This document shows positions 1 through 8,183 of a stretch of 64,000 nt of DNA, piece by piece. Both the position numbers and the translations under genes were made by a program. The notes below the pieces were generated by a model. The model was not told the DNA's origin. It made no database searches and saw only the letters and a program-made list of their open reading frames with translations. Numbering within the stretch: the first letter of the stretch is position 1; each line of letters starts with the position of its first letter. The stretch is from Bradyrhizobium iriomotense (GTDB lineage: Bacteria; Pseudomonadota; Alphaproteobacteria; Rhizobiales; Xanthobacteraceae), in the NCBI RefSeq assembly GCF_018129405.1, contig NZ_JAFCLP010000001.1, positions 620,001 through 684,000 on the forward strand. The letters run 5' to 3'.

Positions 1-562
1 TCATCGCCTCCTGGGCAGAGAAGATGCGGCCGGTGTAGGTGAGATCGCGCAAAATGTCTTCGCGCACCAGCGAGGCCAGGATCGGCGTGCCCGCCATATC
101 AGGCACGAGGCCCCATTTGATCTCCATCACCGACATCCGCGCATCCGGGCTGAGAAAGCGCATGTCGGCGCCGAGCGAGAGCTGGAAGCCGCCGCCGAAG
201 GCGACGCCGTGCACGGCCGCGATCACCGGAACCGGAAGCTGGCGCCAGCCCCATACCGCCTGTTGCGGAAAGTTTGCCTGGCCGTGCGTGCGCACGGTGA
301 GGTCGCGATTTTCGCCACCCGGAATTCCATTGCCGCCCTTCTCCTTCATGGCGGCAAAACGCCCCATATCGAGACCGGCGCAGAAGGCGCGGCCTTCACC
401 GGACAACACGACGGCGCGTACGCTCTTGTCGTTCGAAAGCCGGTCCGTTGCCGCGACAAGGGCCTCGAACATGGCCTGATCGAGCGCGTTCATCTTGTCC
501 GCGCGCACCAGGCGCACGTCGGCGACGCCTTCCGAGATCGAGATCGAGACGCGCTCTTCCAT
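1..562 (-). CDS. Crotonase-family enoyl-CoA hydratase/isomerase (partial)
   Basis: Acyl-CoA hydratase or isomerase of the crotonase superfamily; the C-terminus lies beyond the left edge, leaving 187 codons. The oxyanion-hole signatures are visible as GRAFCAGLDMG (residues 57-67) and AFGGGFQLSL (121-130). The first catalytic Glu of classical hydratases is Gln127 here, while Glu147 and Asp155 (in GLVPDMAG) are present, so an isomerase-type or altered activity is possible. The ATG at 562 follows a GGGAGAA ribosome site. It is divergent from the SDR gene at 667, with a 104-bp shared upstream region, and probably belongs to the same acyl-CoA degradation module. Substrate is not evident. Confidence 0.85.
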   Translation of the reverse strand, partial: MEERVSISISEGVADVRLVRADKMNALDQAMFEALVAATDRLSNDKSVRAVVLSGEGRAFCAGLDMGRFAAMKEKGGNGIPGGENRDLTVRTHGQANFPQQAVWGWRQLPVPVIAAVHGVAFGGGFQLSLGADMRFLSPDARMSVMEIKWGLVPDMAGTPILASLVREDILRDLTYTGRIFSAQEAM

Positions 563-622
563 GGATGAATTCTCCCTGTTCTTGTTCGGTGCCGCTTTAC
601 AGAAGGCTGACGGCCGGATTTA

Positions 623-640
623 GTCAATCGACCAATTAAC
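623..640. promoter_or_regulatory. Candidate operator between divergent genes
   Basis: An imperfect palindrome, GTCAAT-N6-ATTAAC (arms match at 5 of 6 positions), lies midway between the divergent crotonase and SDR starts in a locally AT-richer stretch. Position and symmetry fit a repressor site controlling both genes, but no regulator gene is adjacent and the match is short. Confidence 0.3.
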
Positions 641-666
641 TGACAATCCGTACGGGAGAAACGGCG

Positions 667-1539
667 ATGTTCAAGGAAAATCTTCTGGCCGGACGGCGCA
701 TTCTCGTGACCGGCGGCGGCACCGGGCTCGGCAAGTCGATGGCGGCGCGCTTCCTGCAGCTCGGCGCCGAGGTCCACATCTGCGGCCGGCGCAAGATCGT
801 GTGCGACGAGACCGCGACCGAATTGATGGACCTCTATGGCGGCCGCGTCACCAGCCACGGCGTCGACATCCGCAACGCGCTCGCGGTCGACGAGATGATC
901 GAGACCATCTTTCGCGACGGTCCCCTCACCGACCTCATCAACAACGCCGCCGGCAATTTCATCTCGCGGTCAGAAGAGCTCTCGCCGCGCGGCTTCGATG
1001 CGGTCGCCAATATCGTCATGCACGGCACGTTCTACGTCACGCACGCGATCGGCAAGCGCTGGATCGCGTTGAAGCAGCCCGGCAATGTCGTCTCCATCAC
1101 GGTGACGTGGGTGCGCAACGGCTCTCCTTACGTGGTGCCGTCGGCGATGAGCAAATCGGCGATCCACGCCATGACGATGTCGCTCGCGACCGAATGGGGC
1201 CGCTACGGCATCCGCCTCAACACCATCGCGCCGGGCGAGATCCCGACCGAGGGCATGAGCAAGCGCATCAAGCCGGGCGACGAGGCCGGCGCGCGCACCA
1301 AGGCGATGAACCCGATGGGCCGCGTCGGCACCATGGAGGAGTTGCAGAACCTTGCGGTGTTCCTGATCTCCGGCGGCTGCGACTGGATCAACGGCGAGAC
1401 CATCGCCATGGACGGCGGCCAGGCGCTCGCCATGGGCGGCAATTTCTACCAACTCCGCGACTGGAGCGACGACGACTGGAAGACCGCGCGCGAGAGCATC
1501 ATGGCGCAGAACGAGAAGGACCGGGCGAAGCGGGGGTAA
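667..1539 (+). CDS. SDR oxidoreductase, 2,4-dienoyl-CoA reductase-like
   Basis: A 290-residue short-chain dehydrogenase/reductase. The cofactor loop is TGGGTGLG (about residues 16-23) and the NNAAGNF motif starts at residue 92. The region around Lys163 (VVPSAMSK) and the C-terminal half (EWGRYGIRLNTIAPG, WINGETIAMDGG) follow the mitochondrial DECR1 type of 2,4-dienoyl-CoA reductase, which removes double bonds from unsaturated acyl-CoAs with NADPH. The Ser and Lys of the DECR active site align with Ser159 and Lys163, but the residue 15 positions before the Lys, Tyr in DECR1, is Trp148. Tyr155 is nearby. The start follows ACGGGAGAAACGGCG. A ligase gene follows after a perfect hairpin. Confidence 0.85.
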   Translation: MFKENLLAGRRILVTGGGTGLGKSMAARFLQLGAEVHICGRRKIVCDETATELMDLYGGRVTSHGVDIRNALAVDEMIETIFRDGPLTDLINNAAGNFISRSEELSPRGFDAVANIVMHGTFYVTHAIGKRWIALKQPGNVVSITVTWVRNGSPYVVPSAMSKSAIHAMTMSLATEWGRYGIRLNTIAPGEIPTEGMSKRIKPGDEAGARTKAMNPMGRVGTMEELQNLAVFLISGGCDWINGETIAMDGGQALAMGGNFYQLRDWSDDDWKTARESIMAQNEKDRAKRG

Positions 1540-1546
1540 TACGCCT

Positions 1547-1586
1547 CCCCGCTGTCGTCCTGGCGAAAGCCAGGACGACAGCGGGG
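1547..1586. repeat. Perfect 18-bp hairpin with GAAA loop
   Basis: Two perfectly complementary 18-bp arms (1547-1564 and 1569-1586) flank a GAAA tetraloop. It starts 7 bases after the SDR stop codon and ends about 70 bases before the acyl-CoA ligase start. No U-run follows, so it is more like an intergenic repeat or mRNA-stabilising/attenuating stem than an intrinsic terminator. Confidence 0.8.
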
Positions 1587-1658
1587 CCCCCATCTTGTCT
1601 TCACCCGCGGATGACGCCACACTCCCCGCATAAAAAACAAAACGCCCACGGGAGAAAC

Positions 1659-3236
1659 ATGTCCACACAGCCATTGGCTGACCTCGCCGACATGGTGCGC
1701 GAGCGCGCGAGGAGCCGCGGCAGCGCCATTGCATATGAGTTCGAGGGCCGCGCCACCAGCTTCGCGGAATTCGACGTCAAGACCAGCAAGGTCGCGAACG
1801 CGCTTGTAGCCATGGGCGTGAAGAAGGGTGATCGCATCGCCTATCTCGGCAAGAACAGCGATCTCTATTTCGAGCTGCTGCTGGGCGCGATGAAGGCCGG
1901 CGTGGTGATGGCGCCGGTGAACTGGCGGCTCGCAGCGCCGGAGGTCGCCTTCATCGTCTCGGATTGCAGGGCGCCGGTGCTGTTCGTCGGGCCGGAGTTC
2001 ATCACGCAGGTTCGCCAGATCAGGGACCTGATCCCGGGCGTGCGCACCATCGTCACCACCGAGGGCGGCGCGCCGGAGTGGCAGGATTTTACGGCCTGGC
2101 GCGATGCGCAGAGCGGCGATGATCCGAACGTGCCGATCGACACGAAGGACATCGCGATTCAGCTCTACACCTCGGGCACGACGGGCAAGCCGAAAGGCGC
2201 GATGCTCTCGCACGCAAATTTCCTGAACCTCGTGCAAACAGGCAATGCCGCGGACAAGCCGGAGTGGAACCGGTGGTCGACCGACGACGTCTCGCTGGTG
2301 GCGATGCCGATCTTCCATATCGGCGGTTCGGGGTGGGGCGTGATGGGGCTCTATCACGGCGCCCGCGGCGTGATCGCACGCGAGTTCGATCCGACCAAGG
2401 TTCTGGATTTCTTCGAGCAGTCGGGCATCACCAAGCTCTTCATGGTGCCGGCGGCGATGCAATTCGTGGTGCGGCAGCCGCGCGCGAAGACGGTCGATTT
2501 CTCCAGGCTGAAATACATGCTGTACGGCGCCTCCCCGATTCCGGCGGCGCTGCTGAAGGAATGCATCGAGGTCTTCAAATGCGGCTTCGTGCAGATGTAC
2601 GGCATGACCGAGACGACGGGGACCATCGTCGCGCTGCCGCCGGAGGACCATGTCGAGGGTCTGGAGCGGATGCGCTCGGCCGGCAAGGCGCTGCCGGGCG
2701 TCGAGATCGCGATCCTCGACGCGGACGGCAAGCCGCTGCCGCCGCGTCAGGTCGGCGAGATCGCGACGCGCTCAGGCTCCAACATGGTGGGCTACTGGAA
2801 TTTGCCGGAGGCAACCACTGCAACGCTGCGCGACGACGGCTGGCTGCGCACGGGCGATGCCGGCTACATGGACGAAGACGGCTACCTCTACATCCACGAC
2901 CGCATCAAGGACATGATCATCTCCGGCGGCGAGAACATCTATCCCGCCGAGGTCGAGAGCGCGCTGTGCGATCACCCGGATGTCGCCGAGGCCGCCGTGA
3001 TCGGCGTACCCGACGACAAATGGGGCGAGGCGGTGAAGGCGGTGGTGGTGATGAAGCCCGGCAAGCAGGCCACCGCCACCGACATCATCAACTTCACCCG
3101 CGAGCGCATCGCCGGCTACAAGACGCCGAAGAGCGTGGAGTTTTTGCCAGCGCTGCCGCGGAATCCGTCGGGCAAGATCTTGCGGCGGCAGCTGCGCGAG
3201 CCGTATTGGGCGGGGAAGGATCGACGGGTGAATTGA
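1659..3236 (+). CDS. AMP-forming fatty acyl-CoA synthetase
   Basis: A 525-residue member of the ANL adenylate-forming superfamily, which activates a carboxylic acid to its acyl-CoA through an acyl-AMP. The P-loop-like A3 motif YTSGTTGKPKG lies near residue 170, the YGMTET A5 motif near 315, the hinge region with TGDAGYMDEDGYLYIHDR near 400, and the A10 lysine in PSGKILRR near the C-terminus. The family length is normal. The ATG at 1659 follows GGGAGAAAC; the open frame extends far upstream but only through SDR-antisense-like sequence. Chain length or aromatic preference cannot be read. It sits in the same direction as the dienoyl-CoA reductase-like gene, fitting unsaturated fatty acid use. 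Confidence 0.9.
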   Translation: MSTQPLADLADMVRERARSRGSAIAYEFEGRATSFAEFDVKTSKVANALVAMGVKKGDRIAYLGKNSDLYFELLLGAMKAGVVMAPVNWRLAAPEVAFIVSDCRAPVLFVGPEFITQVRQIRDLIPGVRTIVTTEGGAPEWQDFTAWRDAQSGDDPNVPIDTKDIAIQLYTSGTTGKPKGAMLSHANFLNLVQTGNAADKPEWNRWSTDDVSLVAMPIFHIGGSGWGVMGLYHGARGVIAREFDPTKVLDFFEQSGITKLFMVPAAMQFVVRQPRAKTVDFSRLKYMLYGASPIPAALLKECIEVFKCGFVQMYGMTETTGTIVALPPEDHVEGLERMRSAGKALPGVEIAILDADGKPLPPRQVGEIATRSGSNMVGYWNLPEATTATLRDDGWLRTGDAGYMDEDGYLYIHDRIKDMIISGGENIYPAEVESALCDHPDVAEAAVIGVPDDKWGEAVKAVVVMKPGKQATATDIINFTRERIAGYKTPKSVEFLPALPRNPSGKILRRQLREPYWAGKDRRVN

Positions 3237-3247
3237 TCCCGCGGTGC

Positions 3248-3338
3248 CGTAGGGTGGGCAAAGGCGCAAAGCGCCGTGCCCACCATCTCATTCCGTATTC
3301 AAAGGATCGTGGGCACGCTCCGCTTTGCCCACCCTACG
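3248..3338. repeat. Inverted repeat, GTAGGGTGGG family (copy 1)
   Basis: CGTAGGGTGGGCAAAG at the left and its near-complement CTTTGCCCACCCTACG at the right enclose internal complementary blocks. It sits between the convergent ends of the ligase and acyl-CoA dehydrogenase genes. A related copy with the same ends is at 15276-15393. Confidence 0.85.
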
Positions 3339-3360
3339 ATAGCTGCGCTAGCAGCGGCAG

Positions 3361-4635
3361 TTAATGCTTCCCCGGCCCCATATAGCCGAACAGAAACCCC
3401 GCCACCTTCCGCATCTGGATCTCCTCGCTGCCCTCGGTGATGCGGTAACGGCGATGGTGCCGGTAGATGTGCTCGAACGGCTTGTGGCGTGAGTAGCCCA
3501 TGCCGCCGTGGACCTGCATGGCGCGGTCGGCGGATTCGCAGCACAGGCGGTTTGCCCAATAGTTGCACATCGAGACGCGGTCGGAGAGCGTGCGCTCGAT
3601 CTGCTCCTCGGTGAGCTGGTCCATCTCCCAGGCGGTCTTGCGGATCAACAGGCGCAGCATCTCGGCTTGCGTGGCGAGTTCGACCAGCGGGAACTGGATC
3701 GCCTGGTTTTCCGCCAGCGCCTTGCCGAACGGCTTGCGCTCGCGCGCGTATTTCACACTCTCGTTGATGCAGTAGACGGCAGCGCCCAGCGAGCTCGCCG
3801 CCTGGCGGATGCGGTTCTGATGGACAAAGCACTGCGCCAGCGACAGGCCGCGGCCGACCTCGCCGAACTGCGCATCTTCAGGCACGAACACGTCGTTAAA
3901 GCTCACGCGGGGATGGTCGGTCGGCATGTTGAAGGTCCACATGTACTCCTCGACCTTGACGCCATGGCTCTTGGCCGGCACCAGGAAGCTGGTGATGCCG
4001 CGGGCATCTCCGTCATTGCCGCTCGTGCGCGCGAACAGCGCACAGTGGGTGGCGACATGCATGCCGGTGGTCCACATCTTCTCGCCGTTGATGATCCAGC
4101 CCTTGACGTTGTCGCGGGTTGCCGGCACCGCGCGCGTCTCCATGTGGGTGGCGTCCGAGCCGTGATGCGGCTCGGTCAAACCAAAGGTGATGCGATACTT
4201 GCCCCTGATCGAACCGTCGATCATCGCCTTCTGGTCGTCGCGGCCGTAACGGTCGAGCATGGTGACGACGGGGAAATTGCCGACGATGGAATGTTCGTTC
4301 TGGAGATCGTTGTGCAGGCCGAGACCCTTTGCGGCAAAGTGCTCGCGGATCACGGCCATCCAGAGATTGGAGCCGTCTCTGCCGCCATACTGCTTCGGCA
4401 CCGGAAAGCGCAGATGCCCCGCGGCATCCGCAAGATCCTTCGCCTTCCGCAGCAGCGCTTCCCATTCATGACGCGGCAGGCCGCCATTCTCGAAATCGGT
4501 GCGCGCCCATTCGCGTCGATGGTCGAAGAAGCGGATGTTGTCGTCGGCCTCCTCCAGCGGCTTGATCTCGCGTTCGATGAAACGGTCGAGCTCTCCGAGA
4601 TAGGCGACGAGATCGGCAGGCAATGAGAAATCCAT
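3361..4635 (-). CDS. Acyl-CoA dehydrogenase
   Basis: A 424-residue flavoprotein dehydrogenase that introduces a trans-2 double bond into acyl-CoA. Typical blocks are present: FGLTEPHHGSD (FAD/substrate site, mid-N-terminal half), WIINGEKMWTTG, and the C-terminal QVHGGMGYSRHKPFEHIYR followed by ITEGSEEIQ, whose Glu occupies the usual catalytic-base position. The ATG at 4635 is preceded by GGGAGAG. It is divergent from the enoyl-CoA hydratase gene at 4848, so the two likely share a regulatory region and catalyse consecutive steps. The exact acyl substrate is unknown. Confidence 0.9.
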   Translation of the reverse strand: MDFSLPADLVAYLGELDRFIEREIKPLEEADDNIRFFDHRREWARTDFENGGLPRHEWEALLRKAKDLADAAGHLRFPVPKQYGGRDGSNLWMAVIREHFAAKGLGLHNDLQNEHSIVGNFPVVTMLDRYGRDDQKAMIDGSIRGKYRITFGLTEPHHGSDATHMETRAVPATRDNVKGWIINGEKMWTTGMHVATHCALFARTSGNDGDARGITSFLVPAKSHGVKVEEYMWTFNMPTDHPRVSFNDVFVPEDAQFGEVGRGLSLAQCFVHQNRIRQAASSLGAAVYCINESVKYARERKPFGKALAENQAIQFPLVELATQAEMLRLLIRKTAWEMDQLTEEQIERTLSDRVSMCNYWANRLCCESADRAMQVHGGMGYSRHKPFEHIYRHHRRYRITEGSEEIQMRKVAGFLFGYMGPGKH

Positions 4636-4847
4636 AGCTCTCTCCCGGATTGACTTTTTCGTTTTGCGTTAAGGCGCTAGGCGCACCTTTGCTTCTCGCG
4701 ATTAAGGTGAGAGGAGCGCGCGCAAGTCAAGCAAGTCGAGGCGTGACGGCTACGCAAGGCGCACCAGCGCAATTCGATGGTGCTCGAGCGCCGACGCGCG
4801 CTAGTATGACGCCGATATTCCTTCAGAAGAAAATGCGGGAGCGCGCG

Positions 4848-5627
4848 ATGGAGCTGAAATTTTCCAGGGTGGAACGCAAGGGGCCGATCACGATCGTCAC
4901 GCTGTCGCGGCCCGAGGTCTACAACGCGCTGCACACCGATGCGCATTTCGAACTGCAGAAGGTGTTCGACGATTTCTCCGTCGATCCCGACCAGTGGATC
5001 GCGATCGTCACAGGCAGCGGCGACAAGGCGTTCTGCGCCGGCAATGACCTGAAGTGGCAAGCCGCCGGCGGCAAGCGCGGCTGGGACAAGGGCGGCTTTG
5101 CCGGCCTCACCTCGCGCTTCGATTGCGACAAGCCGATCATCGCTGCCGTGAACGGCGTTGCCATGGGCGGCGGCTTCGAGATCGCGCTCGCCTGCGACCT
5201 CATCATCGCCGCGGAGAATGCGACCTTCGCCCTGCCCGAGCCGCGCGTGGGCCTTGCCGCACTCGCCGGCGGCCTGCACCGCCTGCCGCGACAGATCGGG
5301 CTGAAGCGCGCCATGGGCATGATCCTCACCGCGCGCCATGTCAGCGCCAAGGAAGGTTTTGAGCTCGGCTTCGTCAACGAGGTGGTGCCGCAGGGCGAGG
5401 CGCTGACGGCCGCGCTGCGCTGGGCCGAGATGATCACGAAGAACTCGCCGATGTCGATCCGCGCGTCCAAGCAGGCGATCCAGCGGGGGCTAGCCGTGTC
5501 GCTCGAGCAGGCGATCGCCGAGCAGCGCGACTATCCGGCCGTGCAGGCGATGGCGGTCTCGCAGGATTACATCGAGGGGCCGAAGGCGTTCTCGGAGAAG
5601 CGGCCGCCGAAATGGGTGGGGAAGTAG
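4848..5627 (+). CDS. Enoyl-CoA hydratase
   Basis: A 259-residue crotonase-family enzyme, with both classical catalytic glutamates in place: one in GGGFEIALACD and one in PEPRVGLAALAGG. This makes hydration of 2-enoyl-CoA more likely here than for the other two crotonases in the window. The oxyanion hole is in KAFCAGNDLKW. The start at 4848 is chosen because GGGAG lies six bases upstream and MELKFSRVERKG begins the conserved fold; in-frame ATGs at 4833 and 4806 are alternatives. Divergent from the acyl-CoA dehydrogenase gene. Confidence 0.88.
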   Translation: MELKFSRVERKGPITIVTLSRPEVYNALHTDAHFELQKVFDDFSVDPDQWIAIVTGSGDKAFCAGNDLKWQAAGGKRGWDKGGFAGLTSRFDCDKPIIAAVNGVAMGGGFEIALACDLIIAAENATFALPEPRVGLAALAGGLHRLPRQIGLKRAMGMILTARHVSAKEGFELGFVNEVVPQGEALTAALRWAEMITKNSPMSIRASKQAIQRGLAVSLEQAIAEQRDYPAVQAMAVSQDYIEGPKAFSEKRPPKWVGK

Positions 5628-5690
5628 AAACGCTCTCCGAGTAAGGCAGCAGCGCACCGCAAGATGTCGTGCGCAACGATACCTCCCCGA

Positions 5691-5817
5691 GTCGTCCCGG
5701 CGAAGGCCGGGGCCCATAACCACAGGGAGGAGTTTGGCGAAGACTCGTCGTTTGGTACTCCTACCGCTCATAACCGATAGATTCCGCGGTATGGGTCCCG
5801 GCCTTCGCCGGGACGAC
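5691..5817. repeat. Inverted repeat, GTCGTCCCGG family (copy 1)
   Basis: GTCGTCCCGGCGAAGGCCGG at the left is answered by GGCCTTCGCCGGGACGAC at the right, with a GGGCCCATA-type inner block repeated as TATGGGTCC. It lies between the convergent ends of the hydratase and DUF6285 genes. Copies at 9474-9616 and 38529-38693 share the ends and the inner (C/G)CCCATA block. Confidence 0.85.
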
Positions 5818-5838
5818 GATGGAAATGTGCGGGGGTGC

Positions 5839-6216
5839 CTACCCGCCTCGCGACAACTCCCGCTTGTAAGACGCATAATTCGGCTGATCGACCGCCAGCT
5901 TGTCCATCGTGGTCGCCCACAGATGCTCGGCGAGGCCCGGGGTTGCGAGATCAGTCTCGCCGATCGCGATGCGATCGGCAAGAATGCGGTTGAGCTCTGT
6001 CACCGAGCCGTCCACGCCGAGCAGCGCGCGCAGGCGCTCCACCTCCTTCGCGTCGCTCCCCTCCTCCTGCGTCAGCTGCCGCGTGACGAGATCGAGGATG
6101 TTGATGGCGACGCGCAGCTTGAAGGCCTGATGGCCGGAGATCAGCGGCGTGATGTCGTTGCGGAGGAAGTCGGCGACTGACTTGGTCAGCTCGACCGGGG
6201 TCGGCTCGTCCTGCAT
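5839..6216 (-). CDS. DUF6285-type small protein, LvaB-like partner of kinase
   Basis: A 125-residue, mostly alpha-helical protein without signal peptide or membrane segment. Its sequence pattern (helical block around DLVTRQLTQEE, C-terminal WATTMDKLAVDQPNY) resembles DUF6285 proteins, a family found directly downstream of acyl-CoA-linked APH-type kinases. In the Pseudomonas putida levulinate pathway the equivalent small protein LvaB is required for activity of the kinase LvaA. Here it begins three bases after the kinase stop codon, so the two are almost certainly cotranslated and may form a complex. The assignment to DUF6285 is from recall, not a search. Confidence 0.65.
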   Translation of the reverse strand: MQDEPTPVELTKSVADFLRNDITPLISGHQAFKLRVAINILDLVTRQLTQEEGSDAKEVERLRALLGVDGSVTELNRILADRIAIGETDLATPGLAEHLWATTMDKLAVDQPNYASYKRELSRGG

Positions 6217-6219
6217 GTG

Positions 6220-7206
6220 TCAACTCCCGCGCGGCGCCAGAAGCCGCAACAGATCGATCTCGGTTTCGGAGGCGCGGCGGCCGATCATGGCGCGCTCCAT
6301 GGAATGGTCCGGGCCTTCGCGAAACCGCTGCATCATGCCGCCGCACATGATGCCCCAGCGCAGCGTGCCCATCACCTCCCAGAACTTCACGCGCGCTGAA
6401 TCGACCTTGCGGCCTGCCGCCTCATAACCGGCGAACAATTCCTCGCGTGTGCCAAAACCGCCGACGGGCTTGTCGATCTCGCCGAAGCGCCAGGAGTTGA
6501 CGCAGACCCAGCCGAGATCCTCCATGGGGTCGCCGAGATGGGCGAGCTCCCAATCGAGCACGGCGCGGACACCGTCAGGGCCGATGATGAGATTGCCATT
6601 GCGGAAATCGCCATGCACCAGCGTGGTCTCCGCCGACGGGCCCGGATCGTGGTCGCGCAGCCAGCGCAGCGCCAGCTCGAACACGGGCTTTGGCCAGTTC
6701 AGGCTGCGATAGTCGCGCTCGAACTCGGAGATCTCCTGGGTCGCGTTCCGGCTGCGCAGCTCGGGCAGCTTGCCCAGCGGCAGACTGTGCAGGCCAGCGA
6801 GAATGCCGCCGATCTGCCGCGCGAGATGCGGCCGCGCCGCCGCGAACGTGTCATCGCGAAGAATCTTGCGGGCGATGGTCTCGCCCTCGACGCGCTGCAT
6901 GATGAAGCCGGTGCCGAGATCGTCCTCAGCCGTCAGCACATGCATCACGCGCGGCGACGGCACGCCGGCCTCGAACGCGAGCTGCATCAGCTGCGCCTCG
7001 GCGGCGAGGCCCGCCGCGCGCGTTGGAGCCGCGCCATAACCCTTCGGCGAGCGGCGCAGGATCGCGCCGATCACACCATCGGGATGCACGATGTCGAAGC
7101 GCCAGGTTTCCTGGCTGGCACCGCCGGACAGCTTTGCCGCGCCGGTGACGCCGGTCGCCCCCTTGCACCAGCGCGCGACGCTGCGAGAGAGTTCGACCTC
7201 GATCAT
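6220..7206 (-). CDS. APH-family phosphotransferase, ACAD10/11- or LvaA-like
   Basis: A 328-residue kinase-fold protein. The Brenner-type catalytic loop LVHGDFRNGNLI and the metal-binding ELAHLGDPMEDLGW are intact, as is the nucleotide-binding start (KLSGGASQETW). Relatives phosphorylate small hydroxyl substrates; the branch with LGDPMEDLGW is the one fused to acyl-CoA dehydrogenases in animal ACAD10/ACAD11 and called LvaA in levulinate catabolism, where a 4-hydroxyacyl-CoA is phosphorylated. The ATG overlaps the stop of the upstream crotonase as ATGA, and the DUF6285 gene follows at three bases. Antibiotic resistance is unlikely in this setting. Confidence 0.8.
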   Translation of the reverse strand: MIEVELSRSVARWCKGATGVTGAAKLSGGASQETWRFDIVHPDGVIGAILRRSPKGYGAAPTRAAGLAAEAQLMQLAFEAGVPSPRVMHVLTAEDDLGTGFIMQRVEGETIARKILRDDTFAAARPHLARQIGGILAGLHSLPLGKLPELRSRNATQEISEFERDYRSLNWPKPVFELALRWLRDHDPGPSAETTLVHGDFRNGNLIIGPDGVRAVLDWELAHLGDPMEDLGWVCVNSWRFGEIDKPVGGFGTREELFAGYEAAGRKVDSARVKFWEVMGTLRWGIMCGGMMQRFREGPDHSMERAMIGRRASETEIDLLRLLAPRGS

Positions 7207-7991
7207 TTGCCCTTGAACTGCGCGGGACGCTTCTCAAGAAATGCGCCGACGCCCTCGCGAAAATCCTGGGTGTCGCCGGCACGGAGCTGGCACTGGAATT
7301 CGAGATTGAGCTGATCCTCGAAAGAATTTTCCGGGCTGTCCCAATAGAGCTTGCGGATCAGCGACAGCGCGACCGTCGGGCCGCTGGCGAGATCGCGCGC
7401 GAGCTTCATCGCCTCCTCCATCAGCACGCCGTCGTCGTAGACGCGGTTGACGAGGCCCCATTCCAGCGCCTTCTCGGCCGGCAGCCGCTCGCCCATCAGC
7501 GACAATTCGATCGAGCGCGCGCGGCCGACGAGGCGCGGCAGCAGCCAGGTCGAGCCGCAATCCGGAACGAGGCCGATGCGGCGGAACGCTTGAAGAAAGT
7601 AAGAGGACCGCGCACATAAAATCATGTCGCCGAGCAGCGCGAAGCTCATGCCGGCGCCCGCCGCCGGCCCGTTGACCGCCGTGATGATGGGGCAGTGCAG
7701 ATTGCGGATGCGGCGCAGGAAGGGATGAAAGCCGGTCTCCAGCGTCAGGCCGGCCTTGGTCTTCTTCGACTGGTTGTTGCGGCCCTGGAGATTGGCGCCG
7801 GTGCAGAACGCGCGGCCCGCGCCGGTCAGCACGACACAGCGCACCTCGTCCTTCTTCTCCTCGATCGTGTCGAGCGCCTCGGCAAGGCCGCCGAGCATGT
7901 CCATGGAGACCGCGTTCATCACCTCCTGATGGTCGAGCTTGAGGATCGCGACCGAACCATCGAAATCGAGCGTGACGTGCTTGAACTGCAT
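7203..7991 (-). CDS. Enoyl-CoA hydratase/isomerase, PaaG-like
   Basis: A 262-residue crotonase-family protein. In the first active-site block (PAAGAGMSFALLGD) the hydratase Glu is replaced by Ser, and in the second (FLQAFRRIGLVPDCGSTW) the second Glu is absent while an Asp follows GLVP. That pattern is typical of PaaG-type enoyl-CoA isomerases rather than hydratases. The oxyanion hole is in GRAFCTGANLQG. It is the first gene of a three-gene unit with the kinase and DUF6285 protein, so it probably shifts or hydrates the double bond of the same acyl-CoA intermediate. Confidence 0.82.
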   Translation of the reverse strand: MQFKHVTLDFDGSVAILKLDHQEVMNAVSMDMLGGLAEALDTIEEKKDEVRCVVLTGAGRAFCTGANLQGRNNQSKKTKAGLTLETGFHPFLRRIRNLHCPIITAVNGPAAGAGMSFALLGDMILCARSSYFLQAFRRIGLVPDCGSTWLLPRLVGRARSIELSLMGERLPAEKALEWGLVNRVYDDGVLMEEAMKLARDLASGPTVALSLIRKLYWDSPENSFEDQLNLEFQCQLRAGDTQDFREGVGAFLEKRPAQFKGK

Positions 7992-8183
7992 TGTTTCCTC
8001 GTCGGTTGCCGCCTGCGTCAGTTTCGCAGACCGGAATTAGTTTTGCCGGGGCGCATATTTGATTTTTGGCGCGGCCTTGTCCATGGTGACGAAAGCATAC
8101 CCCACCGTCATATCGCATGATCTTGCGCGCACCGGCTGACGCGCGCCATACCAAAAAACCTTGCCAAAAACAGGAAACGCGCC

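Noticed and set aside
801-1658. Long N-terminal extension of the acyl-CoA synthetase frame
   Set aside because: It overlaps the SDR gene in another frame and crosses the perfect hairpin; the ATG at 1659 has a good ribosome site and gives the normal family length.
6220-7206. Aminoglycoside resistance gene
   Set aside because: The kinase fold is shared, but the gene is coupled to a crotonase and a DUF6285 gene, which points to acyl-CoA metabolism.
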